Below, one piece after another: positions 22,651 through 33,900 of a DNA stretch of 64,000 nt. Both the position numbers and the translations under genes were made by a program. This DNA is from Proales similis (lineage: Eukaryota; Rotifera; Eurotatoria; Ploima; Proalidae): positions 2,807,369 through 2,871,368 of the forward strand of contig JAGVRJ010000004.1 of NCBI GenBank assembly GCA_019059635.1, read 5' to 3'. The notes below the pieces were generated by a model that was given only the letters and a program-made list of their open reading frames with translations, did not search any database and was not told the origin of the DNA. The stretch's first letter is position 1, and every line of letters starts with the position of its first letter.

Positions 22651-23793
22651 TCAGACAGAGGGTTCATCGTCTTCTTTTGGCTCAATTGCTGCCTTTGTTT
22701 CTTCGGCCTGGCTTGAGGCTGGAATGAGACTCGCTGCTTCAGCAGACTCTTGATTCCAATTTGAAAATTCTTCGTCTTCTTCTTCGTCTGGTTTTTTAAG
22801 TCTTTCTTTTAATGCCTTGAGCGCTTTTTGTCTTCGTCGTTCGGCGTCTGCATTGTCAATATTCAACATGGGCAAGTTGATAGTTACTTGGGAGTCTCCT
22901 GAGCCGTTCACACTCATGTTGAAACGTTTCACTTGCTTCTTGCAAAGTTTCAGTTTAACCAAGAGATTAAATACTGAGTTGGAAATGATTGAGACAATAG
23001 GCTGAAGCTGTGCTGGAAAAAGTGAGGCAAAAACAAATGAGCTAGAGGAGTCGCCTTTCATCCCATTTTTATGCTTCTGATAGAAACGCAGATAAATCCA
23101 CGAGAATGTTACACCAAGAGAAAGCATGATAGCGTAGTTGGGTTTGAAGAGTTTCACCAAAGCCAAGAGCGCAGTCAAACTGATCAGAGTCAACGGTAAA
23201 TGGTCTTGCTTAAGTTGGAAAAAAGGAAGATTGATGAGAATGGTGTCAGGCATAACTTGTTTCATGGCTACACTGAACGCTCCGAGAAGACCAGCCAGTC
23301 CATGAATGTTTACTTCGAAAAGAATGTCCTCGCGAAACGTAAGTGCAAACCAAAAGATACAGATTAATGAATAGGCGATCGCTACTGAAAAGGTAACAAT
23401 TAAATAAAACTTGACACACTCTACAGCACCCCAAAGTGGCTCGAGCATTTTGCTATATAGAAATATCACCAAGCAGTCGATGAATAGTTCATAAAAATGA
23501 AACTCTATGAAACTGTGAGTTATCAGTGTCCAAACGAAATAATTGGGCGGCAGAAGTCGACCTGGTATGACACACAAGAAATCGATCGCTGCGGGACTAA
23601 ATGATAGACCGTAGCCAATCAACACAAATAGCCAGTAGATGCGCACCACTAAGGTGCTGTCCAGCATAGTAGAAGTCACTTGCTCAGTCGAAAGTAAGGT
23701 CTTGAGGGCAGAGATTGTGCTGTGCGAGGCTCCACCATGACTTGAGTAGTGTCCTCCAGAGCCGATCAGTGACTCTCGACTGGGTACGCTCAT
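22651..23793 (-). CDS. TMEM115: TMEM115, rhomboid-like Golgi membrane protein
   Basis: A single exon of 380 residues from an ATG at 23793. After about 45 disordered residues come six hydrophobic segments in the DUF1751/TMEM115 arrangement. Diagnostic blocks are PGRLLPPNYFVWTLITHSFI, KMLEPLWGAVECVKFYLIV, IHGLAGLLGAFSVAMKQVMP and SWIYLRFYQKH. After the membrane part come KLCKKQVKRFN, LPMLNIDNADAERRRQKALK and an acidic C-terminal tail; all are recognisable in human TMEM115. The protein is Golgi-resident, interacts with the COG complex and affects retrograde traffic. It is related to rhomboid proteases but lacks the catalytic Ser/His dyad. It is divergent from the NKAPD1-like gene, 560 bp apart. 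Confidence 0.95.
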   Translation of the reverse strand: MSVPSRESLIGSGGHYSSHGGASHSTISALKTLLSTEQVTSTMLDSTLVVRIYWLFVLIGYGLSFSPAAIDFLCVIPGRLLPPNYFVWTLITHSFIEFHFYELFIDCLVIFLYSKMLEPLWGAVECVKFYLIVTFSVAIAYSLICIFWFALTFREDILFEVNIHGLAGLLGAFSVAMKQVMPDTILINLPFFQLKQDHLPLTLISLTALLALVKLFKPNYAIMLSLGVTFSWIYLRFYQKHKNGMKGDSSSSFVFASLFPAQLQPIVSIISNSVFNLLVKLKLCKKQVKRFNMSVNGSGDSQVTINLPMLNIDNADAERRRQKALKALKERLKKPDEEEDEEFSNWNQESAEAASLIPASSQAEETKAAIEPKEDDEPSV

Positions 23794-24355
23794 TTCTGTT
23801 TACTTGCCTTCTTTTCTCTTTCTGTTATCAATTTATTTTGGCCTTGGCCAATACCATAATTTATGCTTTTCTAAATAAATATTTAAATCCTTTCAGATGA
23901 GCCGATTTTAGACAATTTATGAAAGAGTAGAAATATCTAAAAATGAGCATGCGATCGATCAACCTAATTTCAATAGTAAGCTTCCGAGGCATAATTAAGA
24001 TTGCTCAGAGAGGCGCCGTTCTGAGATATTAAAACTCGCAAAATTGTGTTCATTCACTCAAAAACAAAAATCTAAACTCGACGGCACCCTCTTTAATTTC
24101 AAATAGGGCAGTTTCATCTTTTTCAAATTATTACTTTTTTTTAACACTTATGCTTCTGGATGTTCATGATTCAAGATTTATGAAAACTTTTATTACGAAT
24201 TTTTCGTTTCACGATGCAAGACTAAGAACTCTTGTGACGTGCAAACCCACGAGCATCACGTAATGTTAACTTAATTTCCGTTCAGGTTTCCTTAACCAAA
24301 AATTAGCATTCAAGCAGGATTTAGTTCTGGTTAAAGGTGCTGTTAAAGGGCCAAC
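23794..24355. other. Divergent intergenic region TMEM115 / NKAPD1-like
   Basis: 560 bases, AT-rich, between two head-to-head starts. No coding frame or repeat is recognised. A TGACGTGC element near 24234-24241 resembles a CRE half-site; no evidence beyond the motif. Confidence 0.35.
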
Positions 24356-24913
24356 ATGAGTCGGCTGAGCAAAAACGTTCTTAATGGCTTCTTAAAGCAA
24401 GCAGTCTCCTATAACAAGTATCTGGAAGAACGTGAAATGTGGAAACAAAAGACGGAGGAAGAAGAAAAGCGAAAGGAACGAAAATCTTCTAGACGAACAA
24501 AATCGAGGCATCGATCGAAATCACCGACTAGAACCGAAACCGACATACCTAAAACTTCAAAATCTCAAGAGATTAAAGAGGACGATGAAATCGATGACTT
24601 GAAAGCAATTCTTGCTCTTTATAAAGCTGCAAATGAAAAGCCGAACGAAAGATGGGACCATAGCGGCTTCCACGAGCTATATCCAGATCAACATCGCGAA
24701 TTTTCAAAACATAGTTCATTCGAAAACAAATCCAACCTTGATAAGGCAGAAAAAAGAAAACTCTCAAGTTCGAGCTCAACCGAAGAAATTGATCTAGAAA
24801 CCAATAAAAGCATCAGCAGCGATGAATCTTCCACTAAAAAAAGGAAAAAAAGAAAAAAAAAGAAAAAGAAGAAGCCAAAGGCGAAAAGAAAGGGAAGAAG
24901 TAAATCCCCTTAG
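24356..24913 (+). CDS. NKAPD1: NKAPD1-like (C11orf57) basic nuclear protein
   Basis: One exon of 185 residues. The N-terminus (LSKNVLNGFLKQAVSYNKYL, then EEREMWK) resembles the LLRNVIRH-x-HNK...DMWK start of human NKAPD1. The key match is NERWDHSGFHELYPDQ (about residues 98-113) against DRWGHSGYKELYPEE in the human protein. Both sides are disordered, with RS-like and Lys/Ser-rich tracts, and the last 25 residues are almost all Lys/Arg. The function of the family is unclear; composition suggests a nuclear RNA-associated protein. The protein is shorter than the vertebrate form, mainly in the low-complexity tail. GTF2H5 follows on the same strand after 400 bp. Confidence 0.75.
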   Translation: MSRLSKNVLNGFLKQAVSYNKYLEEREMWKQKTEEEEKRKERKSSRRTKSRHRSKSPTRTETDIPKTSKSQEIKEDDEIDDLKAILALYKAANEKPNERWDHSGFHELYPDQHREFSKHSSFENKSNLDKAEKRKLSSSSSTEEIDLETNKSISSDESSTKKRKKRKKKKKKKPKAKRKGRSKSP

Positions 24914-25314
24914 TCATTTTAGAGAACTTTGAGTGGGCTGAGAGAGTTCCGGTTAAAATTGTAAATAAAATTGTTTTTCAAATGTTTAACTATTTCAATT
25001 AGTTTGGGTGAATAAGATGGTCTACAAAAAGCTCAAGTCGGGCAAGATTCGGTCGGGTTTAAGCAAGGATTAGAAAGCCACTTGAGCTTTCGCTGATTTC
25101 AATTGACTCTGAAACTCGAGTTTTGTTTGTTTATTTTTGTGATGACTTATTGTTAAAATAATTTCTTCAGTCGCAAGTATGTCCTACCTAATTGCTTATC
25201 TAACTTTTCACCAGTCATAAAAATACTCGAATAACCAATCAGAATAGTTTCTGAATTAAGTAAATGTTGTTTTCAAATACATAGAATTGGATCTGGGGAA
25301 GGAGTTGAGGAAAA
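24914..25314. other. Gap between NKAPD1-like gene and GTF2H5
   Basis: 400 bases between two plus-strand genes. An AATAAA at about 24963 probably ends the upstream transcript. I see no further gene. Confidence 0.4.
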
Positions 25315-25590
25315 ATGGTCAAGGTGGTTAAAGGGACTCTTATTGATTGGTATGCATTGAAGTTCTAGCAACGCCTGTTAAGACTTTCTATTCAACTATT
25401 CTTATAAAAAAGTGATTCAACAATGAAACAATTTCTGCTGTACTTGGATGATATCGGTGAACTCGGAGGAAAATTTGTCTTGGAGGACTTGGACGAGACT
25501 CATCTTTTGATAGACAGTGACTACGTTGATAGGCTGAAGGGCAAAATTGACGACCTAATGGATAAGCACTCTTATGCTCCTGACAAGTAA
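25315..25590 (+). CDS. GTF2H5: TFIIH subunit 5 (GTF2H5/TTDA)
   Basis: A very small two-exon gene. Exon 1 (25315-25349) reads MVKVVKGTLID plus a split Cys codon; exon 2 (25413-25590) continues DSTMKQFLLYLDDIGELG and ETHLLIDSDYVDRL and ends with a TAA at 25588. The 63-nt intron has GT-AG ends and joins in frame (TG + T = Cys), giving the family's conserved C-D-x-x-M-K-Q-F-L-L-Y-L-D. The predicted length is 70 residues, against 71 in human. The protein stabilises the TFIIH core and stimulates XPB in nucleotide excision repair. Because the exons are so short, the gene is invisible as a single open frame. Confidence 0.93.
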
Positions 25591-26557
25591 TCAAAAATAT
25601 GAAATTGAAATGGGAAGAACTGAAATTCAGCGACTGACGGTTAACAACGATCGCTTCCCAGTCGGTCTTCTTAAGCTGCTATAAATACTTTTGTGCAAAT
25701 AAAACGGAATTTTAAAAAGCCTAAGCAACAGCTTCAATGCGTCTTATTTACCGAGCATGTCTCTATACATCTTTCTTAACGGCAGACAGCGTACCCTGAC
25801 GCGCCTCCGCTTCCGTTCACCTAAACCAAACTGAGTGCCTATTTGCATGACAATTATGCTTGTCGATCGATTCACAGTGTAAATAAGGCGAGTAAGCCGA
25901 AAGATGCCGTGAAAGCAGTTAGCAAACTTGTCATAAAGAGAAGAAAACATTGAACGACGAAACACGCGTTCGCTCATAAGCCACAAGAAAAATAAGGCTA
26001 AAACCAAGTCGCATTGGATGCTGAAAACGAAACCATTCAATTCAGAAGCTAAGGAAAATAATTCTTTTCTAATTGTCGCGAACACTTTTAAAAACAATGC
26101 AAGGACTACGTGTGTGTTTACTCTTATTTCAGCCAGTCAGCCCACCCTCGCACTCTTTTCTACGACGAAGTGAATTCAAACATATGCGAGCCGTTTTACC
26201 TCTTAAGCAGCCAACAGGTGTGTTCACAAGATGTTCATTTCAGTTTTAAAATTTAAGCCAAAGGTTATTTCATTTCATTTCAGCCAATTCAATTCTTTTA
26301 AGTACTCTTGACGCTGTCTCGGCGAGTCTAATTATTTTTCAAGGATCTTAGGGTTGTTTAATTCAAAAATTTATGTGTGCCACTCGCTTCTTTCTTTTTG
26401 ATAACGAGGTTTTATTTGCTTAATTTTTTAAATGCTTAAATCTTTGTTTATCACTGAACGATGCTGGCCTATTGACTCCATCAACTTAAATTAGATAAGA
26501 TAGAAGGGATAACGCATTGCCGGTGAACAGAAGCGGGCCCAGTCGCTTAATGACACC
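25591..26557. other. Region without a supported gene
   Basis: About 970 bases between GTF2H5 and the orphan gene. The minus strand has a 117-codon open frame (26097-25744, starting at TTG rather than ATG) with a hydrophobic middle and a basic end (GERKRRRVRVRCLPLRK). I find no family resemblance and no clear splice structure, so I do not call it a gene. The rest probably holds the 3' flank of GTF2H5 and the promoter of the orphan gene. Confidence 0.35.
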
Positions 26558-27364
26558 ATGCTTCAAGTAAATTTGGCCCCTACCAAAAGCCATCATGTCA
26601 TAAGTTCAAATAGTCAAAATTTTCAGCCAGAAGGCTTAGCCATGAATGAACATGACTTTGCCTTGATGAAGAATAACCTCTACGACTCATATTTATCTTA
26701 CAACTCGATAAATCCATTTTATTCGAAAAATCAAGAAAAGCTGCGAGATCGGCCAGACTGCCTTGTATTTTCGCCGAGTTTTTGTCTGCAATCCAAGTTA
26801 GGAATCACTGGTCAAGCGAACGAATTCAAGGAAAATATTGGTGCTTTTGCAAAAGGCGATAGAGATAAAGGAACCAAACTACATCGCTCAAGTACTTTTC
26901 ACAAGTACAATGTTTATTCACAGCAAGGCAAAAATTCACTAAACCTTGGCCACGACTATTGCATTAGCTCTAAAAAACCGTTGAGACACTCGAATTCTGT
27001 TCTTAAAAAATCCGACTCAACGATTTTTACAAACACATTTCTTAATCATCGCAAATGCGATAAAATGACTCGAAGTATAAAAACAAACGGAAGCAAGGAA
27101 ACTGTTACAATCGTCTCTCTTGGTAAAAATACAAGTATCAGTACGAACCAATTTGAGTCCAGGATAATGCCTCAATCTTATGAAGACGAAAAACGTATTC
27201 TATTTGAAAAAATATCAAATCTTCCTACCGGTGAACATCCTTATCTTAGTTCGCAAAAGTTTGATTCAATTCTAAAATGGGCGCAAGATGTTCATAAAGC
27301 GCGTCAAGCGGGAAAGCTCACTGAGCGAACCCTGAGCATCATTGCCAAAGAAAGCTACAAGTAA
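26558..27364 (+). CDS. Orphan hypothetical protein, mostly disordered
   Basis: An open frame of 268 residues from an ATG at 26558, not recognised. The protein is rich in Ser, Asn and Lys, with no signal peptide and no membrane helix. The only part that looks folded is near the C-terminus (about residues 208-265: YEDEKRILFEKISNLPTGEH, then a helix FDSILKWAQDVHKARQAG), which resembles a short helical interaction module. The frame stops at TAA, but GTAAGC overlaps the last codon and a pyrimidine-AG acceptor lies near 27438, so one more exon of about 27 residues (to about 27523) is possible. The length and codon use make a real gene likely. It is convergent with CNOT1. Confidence 0.55.
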   Translation: MLQVNLAPTKSHHVISSNSQNFQPEGLAMNEHDFALMKNNLYDSYLSYNSINPFYSKNQEKLRDRPDCLVFSPSFCLQSKLGITGQANEFKENIGAFAKGDRDKGTKLHRSSTFHKYNVYSQQGKNSLNLGHDYCISSKKPLRHSNSVLKKSDSTIFTNTFLNHRKCDKMTRSIKTNGSKETVTIVSLGKNTSISTNQFESRIMPQSYEDEKRILFEKISNLPTGEHPYLSSQKFDSILKWAQDVHKARQAGKLTERTLSIIAKESYK

Positions 27365-27900
27365 GCAGAAGTATGCTCGCCGAAATAATCAAATTAGTTC
27401 AAAACTGCTCAAAATTATTTCTCTGTCGAGCGGAAATCAGATATGCACAGAATGGGCTCTTGAAGCTTTGCAATCTTTCAGCTTCCAGAAAATGCACAGT
27501 TATTCATATTCACTAACGAAAATCCTTTCATTTTATGTTTGTTCCCTTTTATTTTAATTCGTTTTGCCGAGTTTTTTTTTCTTAAAAATTATAGTCATCA
27601 AAGGTTGAATGAATGAATAAAGCATATTATAAATGTTATCGAAATGTTTAAATTAAATCGAGATCAAAATACGAACGACAGGAGAAAATAGTGAGCTAAG
27701 AATAAAGAGAAAAGCAATATGAATAAGAAAAGGTTTAGAACATGTTCGAAAATGGATAAATAGACGTCGAATTTTCTGTCTAAATGGTTGGAATAGAAAG
27801 TTTCAAAATTGACCTCAAACGAGTTTAAAAGTGGCGGCGGCGGCAACGACTACTAAAGCCTCTCAAGGTCCTGAACGAATAATTTACATTTAAAGGGCTT
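27365..27900. other. Convergent 3' region, orphan gene / CNOT1
   Basis: About 535 bases between the orphan gene and the CNOT1 stop codon, AT-rich, with a GGCGGCGGCGGC run near 27832-27845. Possible last exon of the orphan gene at its left side; otherwise 3' UTRs. No other gene seen. Confidence 0.4.
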
Positions 27901-30900
27901 TCATTTTACTAAATTCTTGCCGAGAGACATAAACATCCTTTTTGAAGTGAAAGTTTTAATTTAGAGAAAATTTGGATAAAACCAAACTTGACTTACTTTT
28001 CGATTTCTGGCGCGCAACGAACGAACTGATGTGACTGAAATTTAAAGTGAGGGTTGTTTACAAGCTCAATAATTGTAACAAAGAGACCCCAAGGATGTGG
28101 GCGGTTGACAATTAAGCGCTCGAGCAGCACTCGTGCTATTTGCTCTTGAATGGCCTCTGTGTTTGCTTCAGAAAACAAATTCAAGAGCACACAACCAAAG
28201 TAATGGGTGTGACTGTTGGGATAGCGGAGTTGATTTGCAACTGCATTGATAAATAAATAGCGTCCTTCACTGTCCAAATCGGCAATTAAACTCTGAAATA
28301 TATCGCTATGAGCACTGTGCGAAGCGTGTTGCAAATTGTTATGGGTAGGCGTTAAACCCTTAGAGCGAAGCGCATATATGCCGTTTGTTCCGACATAGAT
28401 CACAAGAGCGTTCATCAGTTGAACATTATAATGGGAACCAGGTTCGGGCGATGACTGCAGGTAGGAACGTAATTCGCCAAGTAGAGTCACTGGTGAGCGC
28501 GTTTTCAAGTAAGTGTCAATATCACTTTTGAGCTTAAATGGGATGTTGTAGATAAATGGATACGATATCTTTGGGGGATTGGAATCAATGTCCGCAATCA
28601 TGTCCACCTTTAGGTTTGGTGTTCTCGGGTCGGGTAGTTTCATACAGCGAGGGAATGCACTTAGAACAAGATTACGCAGCTGCAAGCAGTTCGGGGGTAT
28701 TATATCGCAAAACTGATAGTGGCAGTTACACAAGAACTCCGGAAAGTCGTGAAGAAGGACTAGCAAAAGACGAAGTGTGCCTTTGTAAAGTGTCATAATC
28801 GGGTGAGTGAGTTCAATATTCCGAAGAAAAGGGGCCTGGAAGCGAATAAGCTGGCTTACTAATGAGGCATACATATTCCAAGACTTGTAAGTCTGATCAG
28901 GAGTTGGTTGAGAGACGTGTAGCAACTTTGAAATGAAAAGCCGATGGGCAACGAGCTCAAGCCAAGAATACGCAAAACCAGGGGCCTTGCATGGCTTGAC
29001 TATGTAAAGTACGTTGACAAAAGCTTGTAGAACATAAATTAGAATTGGCTCGAGATTGTTTTCAGGTAAGGTTGCTTCCAGCAAGATCATGTGCATCAAT
29101 CTGTGGAAAGGCATTGGCTCGAATTGTGACATTTTAGTTTCATGGTCATACAGAAGGCAGCCAGCAATCAAGCCCAAAACCTTGTTGAGCAAGTTTATCT
29201 TATTCATGTGGTTGTTGGGGTCTCCCGAGTGTTTGACTAATGAGATAATCAGTCTAACGAAAGCATCAAGACGGTGGTAACATGCTTGGCGCTGTCCTTT
29301 CATGAGAAACAAATAACATGACTCGACACAAATTTCCGTGCAGATGCGAAAGAATCTGGTAATCGTGTCATCAGTCTTGAACATTCCTTGCTGATTCATC
29401 TGCAGAACAAACTGTTGAAAGGCCTTTGTATTTTCTTTTTGTGGCATAACTGATTGGTGCTGAATCCATTCATGAAGTAGTTGGCTGCTTTTCTCTTTGA
29501 GGCCGACTGGATCATCAAAATCACGTGCTTGTTGAACACCAGTATACATCATAGAGAGAGCAGTAGCGCAGATTTTGTTAGGCATGCTAGCCTCATCAGT
29601 CCACTCGTAGTTTATACGAATAACCTCCAAAATATCTTTGAGCTCGGAGCTTTGCTGCGCAAATCTAGACACACAAGACATTCGGCTAACAGATTCTAGT
29701 AGGTTGTTAAGCTGGAAGTCAGCATTGGCACTTTCGATATAAAAGTGCTTAAGGAGCTGCATGGCGAACTGAAGAGCCTTTGAATTACCGGTATCCACAA
29801 ACTGGGCTAAATTTAGATCAACCGTTTGTGGGCTCAGTAACTTGTATCGGAACAGAATCGATATACCGTCAACTGAATATTTATAATCTTGATTGCATTC
29901 AAGCCAAATTTTTTGAACTTCTTTGGCAATCCAGCTTCCAGTGTAGAAGCGTGGATCATTTAAAATCAGCTTAAGTATACTCAGGTTGCTTTCCTTGTAT
30001 TTCGCGAGTAAGTGGTCGCCTGCTGTTCCCATTGACTCGTTCTGAACCAAAGTGAATCCTTCAAGTAAATTGGTGACAAGTTTTTTCACTAGATTCAATG
30101 CGCTCGCTGGTTGCTGCATATTTTTAAAATCTCTAAGAGCTTGCATCAAACTTTGAAGATTCAGTGTCAAAAAGTGACCATTAGGTAACATGGCCACTTC
30201 ATTTCGCAGCATGTTAAGAGCAGTCTCATAGTGAACGTTCATCTCTTCGATCATCTGGAAGTTTGGCTGACTGACACGCTCTTCAACACTTGGCTTGAAA
30301 CCGGGCAAACTACGACCGAATTCTTCGTACACACTGTACTGCCTTGGGCTTATAGCGCCAACTTTAATTCGAATAGCTTCAGGCATTTTTTCATTCTGAT
30401 AGTTCAAAGAATTGGTATCGCAGTAGACCCGACTCTCTAAACGGGCTCGAGAGCGACTTTCCAGCTCATTCTGAAGCTTTCGTTCAAGCTCAAGAATTGC
30501 TCTTTGAATGGCCATTCTTTGAAGGAAACACATACAAAGCTCAATATTATCGTGAACAATCACTCCGCAAGCTTGACTTATCATGTCCTTGTAGGCGATG
30601 GCAAGTTCAGGAGTCAAAGGTTGAGAGAATTGGATTTTTAACGTATTGAATAAGTGATTCGACAACGGCTCTTTTCCTGTAATGAGCATCATTCCAGAGC
30701 TCATATTAGCAACCATGTTGCGTGCTGCAATTCGCATGTGATTCTCGTCCGGATCAAGAGCAAAATCTTTCTTTATTAAAGGCTCGGCGGTACTCACAGA
30801 AATACGGACCGCTTTTTCAAGGAGCAAAGGCATCATTTCATTCACAGCTTTGTCCATGGCAGGTATAATACAGCTTTTTAGTGCTGGTTGAATATTTAGC

Positions 30901-33900
30901 AGTGGAATCTCATTATTAATAAATACAAGATTCGCATTGTTCTGAAGACTCTGTGGCTTTATATCACTTATTCTGAACTTGGCACTTGCAGCCAGCCCAG
31001 CAGACGATGCCAATCCAGCTGTCTGTTGGGAATGTGCTTGTTGGGTGCTGTTCTCCACTTCGTTTGACTGAGGTTGGGCTGGTTGAGCCTGGATACCACC
31101 TGAAACTGGAGTAACAGGCATTCCCGGCTGCCGTGGTGTTTCTGTTGTGGGCGTATGTTGCAAAAGCTGCTCTTCATTAATTTGGAAAGTTCTCAAAACC
31201 CCTCGCACTGGAATATCGGTGAAAGATATGGACAAATTTTTACAAAGAACCTCAATCTCGAACTTGTGGTTAAGTTTCAAGTCTGGCTCATTATGAAGCT
31301 CAACCAACACGCTTAGCATGTTCATAAGCCACGGATTGGGTGGTTGAAATATTTTGCTCTTTCCAGCCGGTTCAAGAACTTTGGCAACGAACGGAATAAC
31401 AAACAAAAGCTCAACTGGACCTTTTTGAAACGCCTCCACTATTAGTGATTTAAGATCAATATCGCGCTGAAGGATTGGCTGATTTCTAGCTAAGGTAATC
31501 AAACCGAGCCAAGAGCCAAGATTTTTTAACAAAGCTCGATCCGAAAACTTCTGGTCATTTTTATCACTACGCAATAAGATACGAATATTGCGAAAAGTCT
31601 CTTTAAGGATCATTCGTTCGAACTTTTCGTTTTTTAGCGTGTCAACAAACTGTGAATAGAGATTGTGAAAATTAGGCTCAATAGAGACACGCTTGACCAC
31701 AAGATAATGCGCTAGCCATTCCCAGTGATCATCTTTGATTGCGTCTTTTAACTCATCAGTTTTGCTTTGCATGTTGGATAACGAGAGATTGTTAAATATG
31801 AATCCGATTTTGTCCTGAATAGGTTCGTTTGGTGCGACAGGCTTCGAATCGCTTTCGTTACTAGCCACAAGCAAAGTCTCTATATTGGTCGTATTGGCAA
31901 TCGATGGTTTACCACCTGCCATAAATCCTTGTACCGAACCTCCAAGCATAGATGAACCCGCCATTGACGAGCTCATCTGAGGAGTATTGAATTTTCCGAT
32001 GAATGGATTGGATGCGCCGGTAGGATTCATTATCGGAGGGGTAATGGAAGGGATTGACGATGAAGAGGCCAGATTAGGAGGAAGCATTCCACGAGCCCCA
32101 TATTCTATGTACTCTTTGAGGACTTTATGCATTTCACCGTAATTCTGTAACTGCATAAGATAATGACAAAAGCTTGTAAAATCTTTTAGGCGATTTTTCA
32201 TTCGATCTAAAACTTTTATACCGAATAAAAATGATCGATTGCTTATTGGATTATTCAACAAGCGTAGAAGACGAGTCAGAATCTGAGAGAGAAATGCTGG
32301 TAATAGAGCATTTTTTTCAATCAAAGCTCCCCATAAGATTGATATACTATGAAACTGCAATTCGTCAACTTCAAAAAGTCTTTCGCCACACTCTAGAATG
32401 TACTTGACTGCCTGTGAGTAGAACTCCTTTTCTTTGCACTCTGGTAGGTCTCTGAGCTTTAAAAGAACCGAGACAAACTCTTCGATAGCAAAAGCTGGAT
32501 TCGATGCCTTCAGAAGACCATGGATGTATTTTTTAACTTCATCACTGATTTCTTTGGAAAATCCGACGCCCGAGTCCTTGTCGCTAAACATGTCAACTGG
32601 TGAATTAAGCGATGCTCTCATTGTCTGACCACTAAAGTTCCCTCTGCTAGCCTGAGAATTTAATAGTGTATTTAACTTGGCAGTATCTAGACCCGCACCG
32701 GCATTTCCCGGGTTCATAAGAATATTTTGACCTGCTATGGTAGAAATATTTGGCTGAAGAGGATTTGGCATTACTCCGAATTGACTTCCCATATTTGAAC
32801 CGCTCAGTTGAGTCATCAGTAACTTATTTGGAGAATTCGCAAACGAGGAAATCTGCTGATTGTTCAAAGACGCCAAATTCGGATTCATGATCGACTGGAG
32901 CATTTCAAGCGTCGGTTGATTTCCTATGAGTTTGCTGGTCATACTGGGAGGCAAATTTGCTCCAGTGGAAAGAATGTTTGATGAAGTGTTCGCTACTGGC
33001 TTATCTAATAGCAGCCTTGCCTGAACATTCATCTGAAAGATCTCCTGAGACAATTCAGGGCTTACAGAGCTTGACGAAGCACTTATACACTTTAATATAG
33101 TTTGCACCGTTTCCGGCAATAAGGGCATATGAATAATAGGCCTGGCTGCAATTTGTTCTTCTTTACTCAGGTTTTGAGTCAGTTGTGGCACTTTTTTCTT
33201 GAGAAAATTGACCATTGTGCTGATGAAAAATTCGCCATGATCTCGGATTCTATCAGATAGCCACTTGTCCAGCTTAAGATATCCTCGCCGGGCTGCCAAA
33301 CAAGCCAAATCGATATTAAATATCAATGGCTGACCATTCAAGAGAGTCGATAGAGCCTTTAAATCTTGAGAGACATCCAAGATTCTGGCCAGTCTGACAT
33401 TTTGAGTTTCATCTTGTGCTTTCATGTACCAGTCTACCATGGCATTCATCATGATAATTCGCACGTTTTGCGTGTGATGGGTTTGATTCCATGCGTACTG
33501 AAGCATAACCGCAGAATTTGGATGATTGTTTAGAAATATTGACATAAGTGCTCCAATCAGTTCTTGTTTTAGTTTATTCCATACGCTTGTCAATTGCAAT
33601 AAGCCTAATAGAAGCAAGTCTGGACACTGTTGCATCGGAAATTTGAATATTTCACTGGTGTTAGTGTAGAGGCCATTATCCGAAAGAGCCAAAAGAAGTT
33701 CAAGCAAATTAAGAGACCGCCACGATGCAATCAAGTTATTCTCTTCTTCAGGCTGAGCTTTTAAGCATTCAGTTGCCACTCTTTTACAAGGATAATCAGC
33801 AAAACAAAAAACGTCCGGATGTTTGAGGGCATGAAATATCCACGACAGTTGACCTTCTGTATTTTTCCATACCCTGTAGACACATTCAATTGGAAAGTTA

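Noticed and set aside
25744-26097. 117-codon minus-strand frame with a hydrophobic core
   Set aside because: It starts at TTG, has no family resemblance and no splice support; kept only as a note on the region.
28556-30440. Many plus-strand frames of 60-80 codons within 28-34 kb
   Set aside because: All lie opposite the 6-kb CNOT1 exon and resemble nothing; they are shadows.
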